25,047 nt of DNA from NCBI GenBank assembly GCA_964510785.1, contig CAZECM010000045.1, positions 1 through 25,047 on the forward strand. The letters are read 5' to 3'. The stretch is from JAAYZM01 sp964510785 (lineage in GTDB: Bacteria > Actinomycetota > Actinomycetes > Actinomycetales > Cellulomonadaceae). The first letter of the stretch is position 1; the number at the start of each line of letters is the position of its first letter. A program made the translations under genes and the position numbers. Below, piece by piece: positions 1 to 7,292 of this stretch. The notes below the pieces were generated by a model. It saw nothing but the letters and a program-made list of their open reading frames with translations. It searched no databases and had not been told where the DNA came from.

Positions 1-352
1 CGCGCACGGCGGCGCACCCGGCGTCGATCGCGGCGAACACGTACTTGGGCTGGAAGTGGATGTCGGCGATGACCGGGATCTGCGACTTGTGCGCGATCGC
101 CACGAGAGCATCGGCGTCGTCCTGCGTGGGCACCGCGACGCGCACGATGTCGCAGCCCGTGGCCGTCAGCTCGGCGATCTGCTGCAGGGTCGCGTTGATG
201 TCCGTCGTCGGCGTCGTCGTCATCGACTGCACCGAGACCGGGGCGTCGCCGCCGACGTCGACCTTGCCCACCGCGATCTTGCGCGTCTTGCGGCGAGGGG
301 CGAGGACGGGCACGGGGGCCTCGGGCATACCGAGGCTGACGGGAACACTCAC
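1..352 (-). CDS. ispG: 4-hydroxy-3-methylbut-2-enyl diphosphate synthase IspG (GcpE), N-terminal part
   Basis: IspG is the [4Fe-4S] enzyme that reductively opens 2-C-methyl-D-erythritol 2,4-cyclodiphosphate to HMBPP, the penultimate step of the MEP isoprenoid pathway in the cytosol. The visible 117 residues carry the family's N-terminal core: a basic RRKTRKIAVGKVDVGG stretch, the VQSMTTTPT motif, then CDIVRVAVPTQDDADAL and IPVIADIHFQPK of the TIM barrel. The cluster-binding cysteines lie beyond the window edge, so the gene is cut by the window, not broken. I chose the GTG at 352 because the ATG at 360 is out of frame and soon hits a stop. GATAAT sits at -12 to -7 of this GTG, so a leaderless internal transcript is possible. 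It lies 21 nt downstream of rseP in the same direction. Confidence 0.95.
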   Translation of the reverse strand, partial: MSVPVSLGMPEAPVPVLAPRRKTRKIAVGKVDVGGDAPVSVQSMTTTPTTDINATLQQIAELTATGCDIVRVAVPTQDDADALVAIAHKSQIPVIADIHFQPKYVFAAIDAGCAAVR

Positions 353-373
353 GATGGCATTATCCCCCGTGGC

Positions 374-1687
374 TCAGCCGGCGATGCTCACGGGGCGCAC
401 GAGGTCCGCATAGATCAGCAGCAGACCCATCCCCGCGAGCACGATGAAGACGGCGTACGCGAGCGGCGCCATGCGCGCCGTGTCGGCGGGTCGCGGGACG
501 GCGAGGCCGCGGAAGCGAGCGAGCTGCCGCTTGGCCCCTTCCCAGAGCGCACCGACGACATGGCCGCCGTCGAGCGGCACGAGCGGAATCATGTTGAACG
601 CGAAGAGTGCGAGGTTGAGCGACGCGAGCAGGCTCAGCAGGAACGCGGCGCGCTCACCGAGCCCGACGCTCTCGGCGGGCACGGACGCCACCTCGCCCGC
701 GATCCGGCCCACGCCGACGATGCCGATGATCGAGGAGGTGTCACGCTCGCCGTCGCCGAACGTCACGCGCACGAGGTCGACGAGCTTGACGGGGAGCGTG
801 AAGACGACCTTGAGGGTCTCCCACGTCGCGGTCGCGAACATCGGCGGGATCGCGGTCAGGGGCTGCGGCTGCAGCTCGGCGGTGGGGGTCACGCCGAGGA
901 ACCCGGTGGCCTGGGTGACGGGCTCGCCCTCGGCATCGAGCACGGGTTCGCCGGCCGCGTCGGTGACGGCCCGGTCCACGAGCGCGAGGGGCACGTCGAG
1001 CGACACCTCGGCGCCGTCCCGCTCGACGACGACGGGCACCGTGCGACCGCCCGCCTCGCGGATGGCCTGCGCGAGATCGGCCCAGCCCGTCACGGGGGTG
1101 CCGTCGAAGGCGACGATCGTGTCGCCGGCCAGCAGCCCGGCAGCGCGGGCCGGGGCGACGGGTGCGTCGGGCTCGCACTGTGCGACGGACGACGAGGAGA
1201 CACAGTCCGAGACGAGCCCGACCGTGGTGGTCACTTCTCGTACACCGATGCCCGAGAAGGCGATCGCGAGCAGCACGAACGCGAGCACGAGGTTCATCAC
1301 GGGCCCGCCGAGCATCACGACGAGCTTGTTGGGCGCGGACAGCCGGTAGAACGCCCGGTGGTCCTCGCCGGGGCGGATCTCCGCGGCGGAGGCCTCCCGG
1401 GCGGACTCGACGAGCTCGCCGATCCGACCGACGCGCGGCTTGGCGTCCACGGCCTCGGCCGTCGGGTACATCCCGATGAGCCGGACGTAGCCCCCGAGCG
1501 GGATCGCCTTGAGCCCGTACTCCGTCTCGCCGCGCGTGCGCGACCACAGCGTGGGGCCGAAGCCGACCATGTACTGGCTCACGCGCACGCCGAAACGCTT
1601 CGCGGGGACCATGTGGCCGATCTCGTGCAGGGCGATCGAGGCCAGGAGCCCGACCACGAAGACGACGATGCCGACGGCGAACAGCAA
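374..1687 (-). CDS. rseP: RIP-type site-2 zinc metalloprotease, RseP/Rip1-like (M50)
   Basis: Membrane-embedded M50 protease that cleaves transmembrane anti-sigma factors and similar substrates within the bilayer. From the proposed start it has 437 residues. A first hydrophobic helix carries the zinc motif HEIGH at 21-25. A PDZ domain follows at about 180-250 (ARAAGLLAGDTIVAFDGTPV). A later helix has NMIPLVPLDGGH, with the third zinc ligand Asp in LDGG near 372-376, and a C-terminal helix ends the protein. The frame stays open to an ATG at 1750, but that adds 21 polar residues before the first helix. A TTG at 1687 has GAGGAG five bases upstream and puts the helix at the N-terminus as usual for the family, so I prefer it. 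Its place between dxr and ispG matches actinobacterial Rip1 orthologues, although here dxr is 15 kb away. Confidence 0.93.
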   Translation of the reverse strand: MLFAVGIVVFVVGLLASIALHEIGHMVPAKRFGVRVSQYMVGFGPTLWSRTRGETEYGLKAIPLGGYVRLIGMYPTAEAVDAKPRVGRIGELVESAREASAAEIRPGEDHRAFYRLSAPNKLVVMLGGPVMNLVLAFVLLAIAFSGIGVREVTTTVGLVSDCVSSSSVAQCEPDAPVAPARAAGLLAGDTIVAFDGTPVTGWADLAQAIREAGGRTVPVVVERDGAEVSLDVPLALVDRAVTDAAGEPVLDAEGEPVTQATGFLGVTPTAELQPQPLTAIPPMFATATWETLKVVFTLPVKLVDLVRVTFGDGERDTSSIIGIVGVGRIAGEVASVPAESVGLGERAAFLLSLLASLNLALFAFNMIPLVPLDGGHVVGALWEGAKRQLARFRGLAVPRPADTARMAPLAYAVFIVLAGMGLLLIYADLVRPVSIAG

Positions 1688-1692
1688 GGGGG

Positions 1693-1698
1693 CTCCTC
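1693..1698 (-). promoter_or_regulatory. Ribosome binding site deciding the rseP TTG start
   Basis: GAGGAG on the minus strand lies five bases before TTG at 1687. No comparable Shine-Dalgarno was seen before the upstream in-frame ATG at 1750, so the shorter rseP product is preferred. Confidence 0.6.
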
Positions 1699-1822
1699 GG
1701 GGACGAAGTGGTCGAGGTCCATCATCCCCCTCGGCGCGGCCCGGTGGCACACCTCGTGAGAACCCACGCGCGACGACGACGAAATCCGCACCGAACCTCT
1801 ACCTCGCACGTGGATTCCGGCG

Positions 1823-1828
1823 TAGCCT
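1823..1828 (+). promoter_or_regulatory. Candidate -10 element (TAGCCT) for a leaderless gabT transcript
   Basis: TAGCCT occupies exactly -12 to -7 relative to the A of the gabT ATG, so RNA synthesis would begin at the start codon. No convincing -35 hexamer or Shine-Dalgarno was seen. This agrees with leaderless initiation, common in actinobacteria, but remains an inference. Confidence 0.4.
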
Positions 1829-1834
1829 CCGAGC

Positions 1835-3211
1835 ATGACCGAAGTATCCGCGTCCAGCCCCGGGTCAGACGCCGTACCGCAGCGGCGCCAGGTCGTCACC
1901 GAGCTGCCCGGACCGCGCTCGAGAGAGATCGCGGCACGCCGCGCCGGTGCCGTCGCGGCGGGGGTCTCGAGCACCCTCGGCGTCTACGTCGCGCGCGCGG
2001 GCGGCGGCGTCATCGAGGACGTCGACGGCAACACGTTCATCGACCTCGGCTCGGGCATCGCCGTGACCTCCGTCGGCAACGCCGCCCCCGCGGTCGCCGC
2101 GGCCGTCGCAGCGCAAGCGGCCGACTTCACGCACACGTGCTTCATGGTGAGCCCGTACGAGGAGTACGTCGCGGTGTGCGAGGCGCTCGCGAGGCTCACC
2201 CCCGGGGACCACGAGAAGCGCTCCGTGCTCCTCAGCTCGGGCGCCGAGGCCGTCGAGAACGCCGTCAAGATCGCCCGCAAGGCGACGGGGCGGGACGCGA
2301 TCGTCGTCTTCGACCACGCCTACCACGGCCGCACCAACCTCACGATGGCCATGACGGCGAAGGCCATGCCGTACAAGTCGGGGTTCGGGCCCTTCGCCGG
2401 GGAGGTCTACCGGGCACCGGTGAGCTACCCCTTGCGCGACCCCGAGGGCATGACGGGCGAGGAAGCCGCGCTCCGGGCGATCGCCGTCATCGACAAGCAG
2501 GTCGGGGCCGAGTCCGTCGCGGCGATCGTCATCGAGCCGATCCTCGGCGAGGGCGGCTTCATCGTCCCGGCGCCCGGGTTCCTGCCCACGATCGCGGCCT
2601 GGGCCTCCGCCCACGGCATCGTCTTCGTGGCCGACGAGATCCAGACCGGGTTCGCCCGCACCGGAGCGATGTTCGCGTGCGAGCACGAGGGCGTGGTCCC
2701 CGACCTCGTCACGACGGCCAAGGGCATCGCGGGCGGCCTCCCCCTCGCCGCCGTCACCGGCCGCGCCGAGCTCATGGACGCCGTCCATCCCGGTGGCCTC
2801 GGTGGCACGTACGGCGGCAACCCGGTCGCGTGCGCCGCAGCTATCGCGGCGATCGACCTGTACGAGCGCGACGACCTCGCCGGCCGGGCCCGCGTCATCG
2901 AGCAGCGCGTGCGCGCGCGGCTCGAGGCGCTGAGCGAGCACGCGCCGCAGCTCGCCGAGGTGCGCGGTCGCGGCGGGATGCTCGCCGTCGAGATCACCGT
3001 CCCGGCGTCCGACGGCACGCGGGGGCTCGAACCGGACGCCGCGGAGACCGCCCGGATCGCCCGCGAGTGCGCCGCCCGCGGGGTGCTCGTCCTCACGTGC
3101 GGCACCTACGGCAACGTGCTGCGCTTCCTGCCGCCCCTCGTGATCGACGACGCCCTCCTCGACGAGGCGTTCGACGTCGTGGCGGCCGTGGTCATCGGAG
3201 CGCCGGCGTGA
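1835..3211 (+). CDS. gabT: 4-aminobutyrate aminotransferase (GABA transaminase)
   Basis: PLP-dependent class III aminotransferase that moves the amino group of GABA to 2-oxoglutarate, giving succinate semialdehyde and glutamate. The 458-residue product has the full fold: LSSGAEAVENAVKIAR at 133-148 for phosphate binding, AYHG at 162-165, the cofactor-nitrogen Asp267 in FVADEIQTGFARTG, and the Schiff-base Lys296 in TTAKGIAGG. The GGTYGGNPVACAAA motif follows. GABA transaminases of this type are usually about 420-450 residues. The ATG at 1835 has no clear Shine-Dalgarno but has a -10-like TAGCCT at -12. The stop overlaps the next gene by 4 nt (GTGA), so the two aminotransferases are probably translationally coupled. 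It would complete local putrescine breakdown after the dehydrogenase at 10793-12241. A related omega-amino acid transaminase is the main alternative. Confidence 0.9.
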   Translation: MTEVSASSPGSDAVPQRRQVVTELPGPRSREIAARRAGAVAAGVSSTLGVYVARAGGGVIEDVDGNTFIDLGSGIAVTSVGNAAPAVAAAVAAQAADFTHTCFMVSPYEEYVAVCEALARLTPGDHEKRSVLLSSGAEAVENAVKIARKATGRDAIVVFDHAYHGRTNLTMAMTAKAMPYKSGFGPFAGEVYRAPVSYPLRDPEGMTGEEAALRAIAVIDKQVGAESVAAIVIEPILGEGGFIVPAPGFLPTIAAWASAHGIVFVADEIQTGFARTGAMFACEHEGVVPDLVTTAKGIAGGLPLAAVTGRAELMDAVHPGGLGGTYGGNPVACAAAIAAIDLYERDDLAGRARVIEQRVRARLEALSEHAPQLAEVRGRGGMLAVEITVPASDGTRGLEPDAAETARIARECAARGVLVLTCGTYGNVLRFLPPLVIDDALLDEAFDVVAAVVIGAPA

Positions 3212-4608
3212 CTCCCGCCGGCACCATCGCCCCCGACCGCGTCGCCGCCGGGATCGCCACGGAGGAGGCCACGTACGTCGCGGCCCACCCGCGCTGCGCG
3301 GAGCTCGCGGCCCTCGGCCGCGAGCACATGCCCGACGGCGTGCCGATGAGCTGGATGGCGAAGTGGCCCGGGCCGTTCCCGCTGCACGTCGCGGAGGCGC
3401 ACGGGGCGCACTTCACGTGCGCGGACGGCGTCGAGCACGTCGACCTGTGCCTCGGGGACACGGGGGCGATGTGCGGGCACTCCCCCGGGCCGGTCGCACG
3501 CGCCGTCGCCGCGCAGGCCGCGCGGGGCATCACGTCGATGCTCCCGACGGCGGACGCCGCGATCGTCGCCGCCGAGCTCACCCGTCGCTTCGCCGGGGCC
3601 TCGGGCGCCGTGCGGCGCTGGCAGTTCACGCTCACGGCGACGGACGCGAACCGCCACGTGCTGCGCTACGCGCGCTTCGCGACGGGCCGCCCCAAGGTAC
3701 TCGTCTTCGACTACTGCTACCACGGCACGGTCGACGAGACCTTCGCGACGCTCGGCGAACCGGGCGCCGACGGCGAGCGCCCGGTACTCGCGCGCCACGG
3801 CAACATCGGCGCGCCGGTCGACCTCGACGTGACCACCGTCGTGGTCCCCTTCAACGACGTCGCGGCACTCGAGCGCGCGCTCGGCCGCGGCGACGTCGCG
3901 GCCGTGCTCGCCGAGCCGGCCCTGACGAACATCGGCATCGTGCTGCCCGAGCCGGGCTTCCACGAGGCGCTGCGGGGGCTCACCCGGCGCCACGGCACGT
4001 ACCTCGTGCTCGACGAGACGCACACGCTGTGCGCCGGGCCCGGGGGCGCGGTCCGGGCGTGGGGGCTCGACCCGGACGCCGTCGTCGTCGGCAAGACGAT
4101 CGGCGGCGGCGTGCCGATCGGCGCGTTCGGCATGACGGAGCACCTCGCGCACGCCTCGATGGGCAAGGTCGAGCTCGAGCAGATCGACGTCGGCGGGATC
4201 GGCGGGACGCTCGCGGGCAACGCGCTCTCGCTCGCGGCGGCGCGCGCGACGCTCGCCGAGGTCCTGGTCGACGACGCGTTCGAGGCGATGACGGACCTCG
4301 CGACCCGGTGGACGGCCGGGGTGCAGGGCGTGATCGACGAGGCCGGCCTGCCGTGGCACGTCACGCGGCTCGGGGCGCGTGCCGAGTACGCGTTCAGCCC
4401 CACGCCGCCACGCGACGGGGCCCAGGCCGCCGCCGACGACGACTTCCTGCTCCAGCAGTACCTGCACGTGCAGGCGCTCACGCACGGCGTCCTGCTCACA
4501 CCGTTCCACAACATGGCGCTCATGAGCCCCGCGACGAGCGACGCCGACGTCGACGCCCACACCGCGGCGTTCGCGCAGGCCGCGGCGTTCCTCACGGGCC
4601 GCGCGTAG
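3208..4608 (+). CDS. Class III aminotransferase, glutamate-1-semialdehyde aminomutase-like, substrate unknown
   Basis: A 466-residue PLP enzyme of fold type I. Visible landmarks are LGDTGAMCGHSP at about 82-93, YHG at 171-173, Asp269 in YLVLDETHTLC, and the PLP lysine Lys296 in VVGKTIGGGVPIGAFG, with GGIGGTLAGNALSLAA after it. This spacing resembles glutamate-1-semialdehyde aminomutases. The usual S-G-T/S-E-A phosphate-binding motif is replaced by TLTATDANRH (141-150), so it is not a standard HemL. GTG at 3208 overlaps the gabT stop by 4 nt, indicating one operon. It converges on a saccharopine dehydrogenase-like gene 33 bases away. The context suggests a diamine or an amino-acid semialdehyde as substrate. 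I am sure of the family and not of the reaction. Confidence 0.85.
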   Translation: MTPAGTIAPDRVAAGIATEEATYVAAHPRCAELAALGREHMPDGVPMSWMAKWPGPFPLHVAEAHGAHFTCADGVEHVDLCLGDTGAMCGHSPGPVARAVAAQAARGITSMLPTADAAIVAAELTRRFAGASGAVRRWQFTLTATDANRHVLRYARFATGRPKVLVFDYCYHGTVDETFATLGEPGADGERPVLARHGNIGAPVDLDVTTVVVPFNDVAALERALGRGDVAAVLAEPALTNIGIVLPEPGFHEALRGLTRRHGTYLVLDETHTLCAGPGGAVRAWGLDPDAVVVGKTIGGGVPIGAFGMTEHLAHASMGKVELEQIDVGGIGGTLAGNALSLAAARATLAEVLVDDAFEAMTDLATRWTAGVQGVIDEAGLPWHVTRLGARAEYAFSPTPPRDGAQAAADDDFLLQQYLHVQALTHGVLLTPFHNMALMSPATSDADVDAHTAAFAQAAAFLTGRA

Positions 4609-4611
4609 CGT

Positions 4612-4630
4612 CCCGACGTCCGGCGTCGGG
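4612..4630. terminator. Hairpin between convergent genes, likely bidirectional terminator
   Basis: A perfect 7-bp stem, CCCGACG/CGTCGGG, with a TCCGG loop fills most of the 33-base gap between the class III aminotransferase and the saccharopine dehydrogenase-like gene. An outer GTCCCG/CGGGAC pairing (4610-4615 with 4637-4642) is an alternative. There is no T tract, so the terminator role is inferred from position and symmetry. Confidence 0.5.
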
Positions 4631-4641
4631 CCGCCCCGGGA

Positions 4642-5931
4642 CTACGCGCTGTGCTCCCGCATCCCCCACGGCGAGCCGTAGCCCGCCGCCTCGTCCGCGA
4701 GCAGCGTCAGGAACGGCTCGGCGTCGAACGCCTCCGGGCCGAGCACCCCGGCGCCGGACCACGTCCCCGCGGCGAGCAGCTCGAGGGCGACGACGGGGTT
4801 GATCGCCGTCTGCCAGACGACGCACTGCACGCCGAACTCGGCCATCGACCACGCGTTGTCGACCACGTGGTACAGGTACGTCGCGCGGGGCTCGCCGTCC
4901 TTGCCGGTGCCCGTGACGTACACGCCCGCGCACGTCTTGCCCTGCATCCGGGGGCCGATCGACGCCGGGTCGGGCAGCACGGCGGCGACGACGTCGCGCG
5001 GTGAGACCTTGACGGCCCCGGGGGCGTCACGGTCCGCCGAACGCACCTGGACGGCCGCCGTGCGGTCGAGCCCGAGCGCGTGCAGCGTGCGCAGCACCCC
5101 GATGAACTCCGCGCCGAGCCCGTACTTGAACGTCACCTTCCTCGCGTCGAGCCACCGCGGCATGAGCAGCACCTCTTCGTGCTCGACGTGCACGCACTCG
5201 ACGGGGCCGATGCCCTCGGGGAAGTCGAACTCCTCCGGCTCGGAGAACGGCGGCAGCGTGTACCAGCCCTCCTCGAGCCCGCCGCGGCCCGCCTCCCACA
5301 CGACGGGTGGGTTGAGGCACTCCTCGATCGTGGTCCAGATGGAGAACGACGGCGCGAAGATCTCGTTGCCGTCCTCGTCCGTGACGGTGAGGTTCGCGCC
5401 GTCGCGCACCCCGAGCTCCTCGATGCTCGAGAACAGGTGGTCCTGGGCGTAGCGGGCGAAGACGTCCGAGAGCCCGGGCTCGACGCCGATGCCCACGAGC
5501 GCGAGTCGTCCCGCGTCCTCCCACTGCCGCGCCTGGGCGAACTGGCGGTCGCCGAGCTTGACGCCGGGGATCTCGTAGGGCCGCTCGGGGTGGGGGGTGG
5601 ACAGCGACATCGCCATGTCGAGGTAGTGCGCCCCCGCGGCGAACGCGCCCTCGAAGACGGGCATGACGAACCGGGGGTCGACGGCGTTCAGCACGTGGGT
5701 CACCCCGTGCTCGCGGGCGAGCTCCGTGACGGCCGCGGCCGACGAGGCGTCCACCTGGGCCGCGGTGTACCGGCTGCCCACGACGTCGCGCTCCGCGGCG
5801 GCCGCGACCGTGCGCTCGGCACGGGCCACGTCGTAGTCGGCCACGACCATCGCCTCGAAGAACTCCCGCCCTGCCGCGATCCTCGCGACCGCGTCGCCGA
5901 CTCCGCCACTACCCACCACGAGGACGCGCAT
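4642..5931 (-). CDS. Saccharopine dehydrogenase / carboxynorspermidine dehydrogenase-like oxidoreductase
   Basis: A 429-residue NAD(P)-dependent reductase of the saccharopine dehydrogenase family. The N-terminus is a Rossmann nucleotide-binding start, MRVLVVGSGGVGDAVARIA, with GSGGVG at 8-13. Next come HVLNAVDPRFVMPVFEGAF and HYLDMAMS, then GIGVEPGLSDVFARYA, which opens the substrate domain. Family members oxidise or form secondary amines such as saccharopine, or carboxynorspermidine from a diamine and aspartate semialdehyde. The C-terminal half, including AAVLPDPASIGP and CAGVYVTGTGKDGEPRA, resembles my recollection of carboxynorspermidine dehydrogenases, which fits the polyamine surroundings. 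No carboxynorspermidine decarboxylase or lysine-degradation partner is in the window. The ATG at 5931 has GGAG about five bases upstream. Family is secure; substrate is not. Confidence 0.85.
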   Translation of the reverse strand: MRVLVVGSGGVGDAVARIAAGREFFEAMVVADYDVARAERTVAAAAERDVVGSRYTAAQVDASSAAAVTELAREHGVTHVLNAVDPRFVMPVFEGAFAAGAHYLDMAMSLSTPHPERPYEIPGVKLGDRQFAQARQWEDAGRLALVGIGVEPGLSDVFARYAQDHLFSSIEELGVRDGANLTVTDEDGNEIFAPSFSIWTTIEECLNPPVVWEAGRGGLEEGWYTLPPFSEPEEFDFPEGIGPVECVHVEHEEVLLMPRWLDARKVTFKYGLGAEFIGVLRTLHALGLDRTAAVQVRSADRDAPGAVKVSPRDVVAAVLPDPASIGPRMQGKTCAGVYVTGTGKDGEPRATYLYHVVDNAWSMAEFGVQCVVWQTAINPVVALELLAAGTWSGAGVLGPEAFDAEPFLTLLADEAAGYGSPWGMREHSA

Positions 5932-5974
5932 GACCGCTCCGATCGTTCGTCGGGGACCTCGTCGTCCCGCTTCG

Positions 5975-5980
5975 ATCCTA
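5975..5980 (-). promoter_or_regulatory. Candidate -10 element (TAGGAT) for the saccharopine dehydrogenase-like gene
   Basis: TAGGAT on the minus strand would place the transcription start about 37 bases before the ATG at 5931, leaving room for the GGAG ribosome site. A matching plus-strand TAGGAT lies at 6041. No good -35 was recognised. Confidence 0.35.
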
Positions 5981-6040
5981 GTGACGCCGGTGGGCTCGGG
6001 GCACGTGAGAATTCGACTGGGAGGTGCCGGAACCCGCGCG

Positions 6041-6046
6041 TAGGAT
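6041..6046 (+). promoter_or_regulatory. Candidate -10 element (TAGGAT) for the small membrane protein gene
   Basis: TAGGAT on the plus strand would start RNA about 40 bases before the ATG at 6093. Together with the minus-strand copy at 5980-5975 it suggests back-to-back promoters in the 161-base divergent region, which holds nothing else recognised. Confidence 0.35.
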
Positions 6047-6092
6047 CTCCGTCGTCGTCCACCCGGGCGGCCCCTACCGCTGGAGGAGCTTC

Positions 6093-6443
6093 ATGGAGTC
6101 GACGAGCCCGCTGCTGCGCAGGGCCCTCATCGGCCTCGCGGTGTTCACCGTGCTCCTCGTCATCGCCGGCAACCTGTACCGCACCCCGCTCAAGACGGTG
6201 AACATCGTCAACGAGACCGACGAGACCATCACGGTGACGACGCTCGTCGACAAGCGCCTGCGCGTCTTCTCCGCGCCCGTGGGTGGCCGCGCCGGCATCC
6301 CGCTCGTGGACCAGGACGCGAGCTGCAGCGAGCAGTCCTTCTCCATCAGCACCCCGACCAAGCGCAAGGCCACGCTCGAGGGCGAGTTCTGCCAGGACGA
6401 GAACCACCCCGTGACCGAGGCGGACCTCGTCGCGAGCGACTGA
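6093..6443 (+). CDS. Small single-pass membrane protein of unknown function
   Basis: A 116-residue protein not recognised as any family. Residues about 8-26 (RRALIGLAVFTVLLVIAGN) form one hydrophobic helix after a short N-terminus with two arginines, consistent with a signal anchor or uncleaved signal. The rest, about 90 residues, is polar and threonine-rich (NIVNETDETITVTT) and contains two cysteines, in DASCSEQSF and EGEFCQDEN. These could form a disulfide if the domain is extracytoplasmic. GGAGGAG four bases before ATG 6093 fixes the start; the frame is open upstream but has no such site. It is transcribed away from the saccharopine dehydrogenase-like gene and converges on the permease gene with only 3 nt between stop codons. 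No function can be assigned. Confidence 0.75.
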   Translation: MESTSPLLRRALIGLAVFTVLLVIAGNLYRTPLKTVNIVNETDETITVTTLVDKRLRVFSAPVGGRAGIPLVDQDASCSEQSFSISTPTKRKATLEGEFCQDENHPVTEADLVASD

Positions 6444-6446
6444 GCC

Positions 6447-7292
6447 CTAGCGCGCGAGCCGACGGCGCCGTGCCGCTCCCACGAGCTGGACGACGACGAC
6501 GAGCAGCAGGGCGAGGAAGAACATGAACGAACCGATGACGTTCGCCTGCGGCGGGATGCCCCGGTTCGCGGAGACGTAGACGAACTTCGGGAACGTCGAG
6601 AACGACGAGCCCGAGTTGAAGTTCGTGATGATGAAGTCGTCGAAGCTGAGCGAGAACGCGAGCAGCGCGGCCGCGAGGATGCCCGGGACGAGCAGCGGGA
6701 ACGTGACGCGCCAGAACGCTGACCACGGCGAGGCATACAGGTCCGCCGCGGCCTCCTCGAGCCTCGGGTCGAGGCTCGCGACGCGCGCCTTCACGGTGAC
6801 GACGACGAACGAGATGCAGAACATGATGTGGGCGATGACGACGGTCGTGAAGCCCGGCGTCATCGCCATCGACAGGAACTGCGCGAGCAGCGCGGCGCCG
6901 AGCACGACCTCGGGCGTCGACATCGGCAGGAAGATGAGCAGGTTCGCGAGCGTGCGGCCGCGGAACCGGTAGCGCACGAGCGCGATCGCGATGAGCGTGC
7001 CGAACGCCGTGGCGACGACGGTCGCGATGAGCCCCACCTGGAGCGAGTTCACGAACGACTCGCACACCTGCGGTGCACCGCACGGGTTGCGCCAGTTGTC
7101 GAGCGTGAATCCCTGCCACACGAGGTTGCGCCGGCCCGCCTGGTTGAACGAGAACGCGACCGTGTAGGCGACGGGGACCATGAGGTACAGGAAGGCGAGC
7201 CCCGCGAAGACGGGGACGATCTTGTCCGCGAGGGAGAACTTGCGGCGGCGCGCGGTGACCCCGCCCGGCCGCGTCGTCGTCGGCGCGCTCAC
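6447..7292 (-). CDS. potC: Polyamine ABC transporter inner-membrane permease, PotC/PotI-like
   Basis: One of two permease subunits of a spermidine/putrescine-type importer. The 281-residue product has a basic cytoplasmic N-terminus and about six hydrophobic helices. The EAA loop that docks on the ATPase is seen as LEEAAADLYASPWSAFWRVT followed by FPLLVPGI. The SFDDFIITNFNSG segment is typical of PotC/PotI proteins. GTG at 7292 overlaps the stop of the upstream permease gene by 4 nt (GTGA), continuing an unbroken chain of overlaps from the binding-protein gene. It is the last gene of the operon, and its TAG stop lies 3 nt from the stop of the small membrane protein gene on the other strand. 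Membership is clear; spermidine versus putrescine preference is not. Confidence 0.92.
   Translation of the reverse strand: MSAPTTTRPGGVTARRRKFSLADKIVPVFAGLAFLYLMVPVAYTVAFSFNQAGRRNLVWQGFTLDNWRNPCGAPQVCESFVNSLQVGLIATVVATAFGTLIAIALVRYRFRGRTLANLLIFLPMSTPEVVLGAALLAQFLSMAMTPGFTTVVIAHIMFCISFVVVTVKARVASLDPRLEEAAADLYASPWSAFWRVTFPLLVPGILAAALLAFSLSFDDFIITNFNSGSSFSTFPKFVYVSANRGIPPQANVIGSFMFFLALLLVVVVQLVGAARRRRLAR

Noticed and set aside
56..1759. 567-codon plus-strand open frame opposite rseP
   Set aside because: The product is almost only His, Arg, Asp, Glu and Gly in irregular runs with no domain. It mirrors the rseP coding strand, which has a complete protease with HEIGH and LDGG motifs. It is an antisense shadow of high-GC coding DNA.
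1708..3207. Long plus-strand open frame running in from 1708 ahead of the second aminotransferase
   Set aside because: The first 500 codons are an Arg-rich shadow of gabT in another frame. The real gene begins at GTG 3208, where conserved residues start and the 4-nt overlap with gabT lies.
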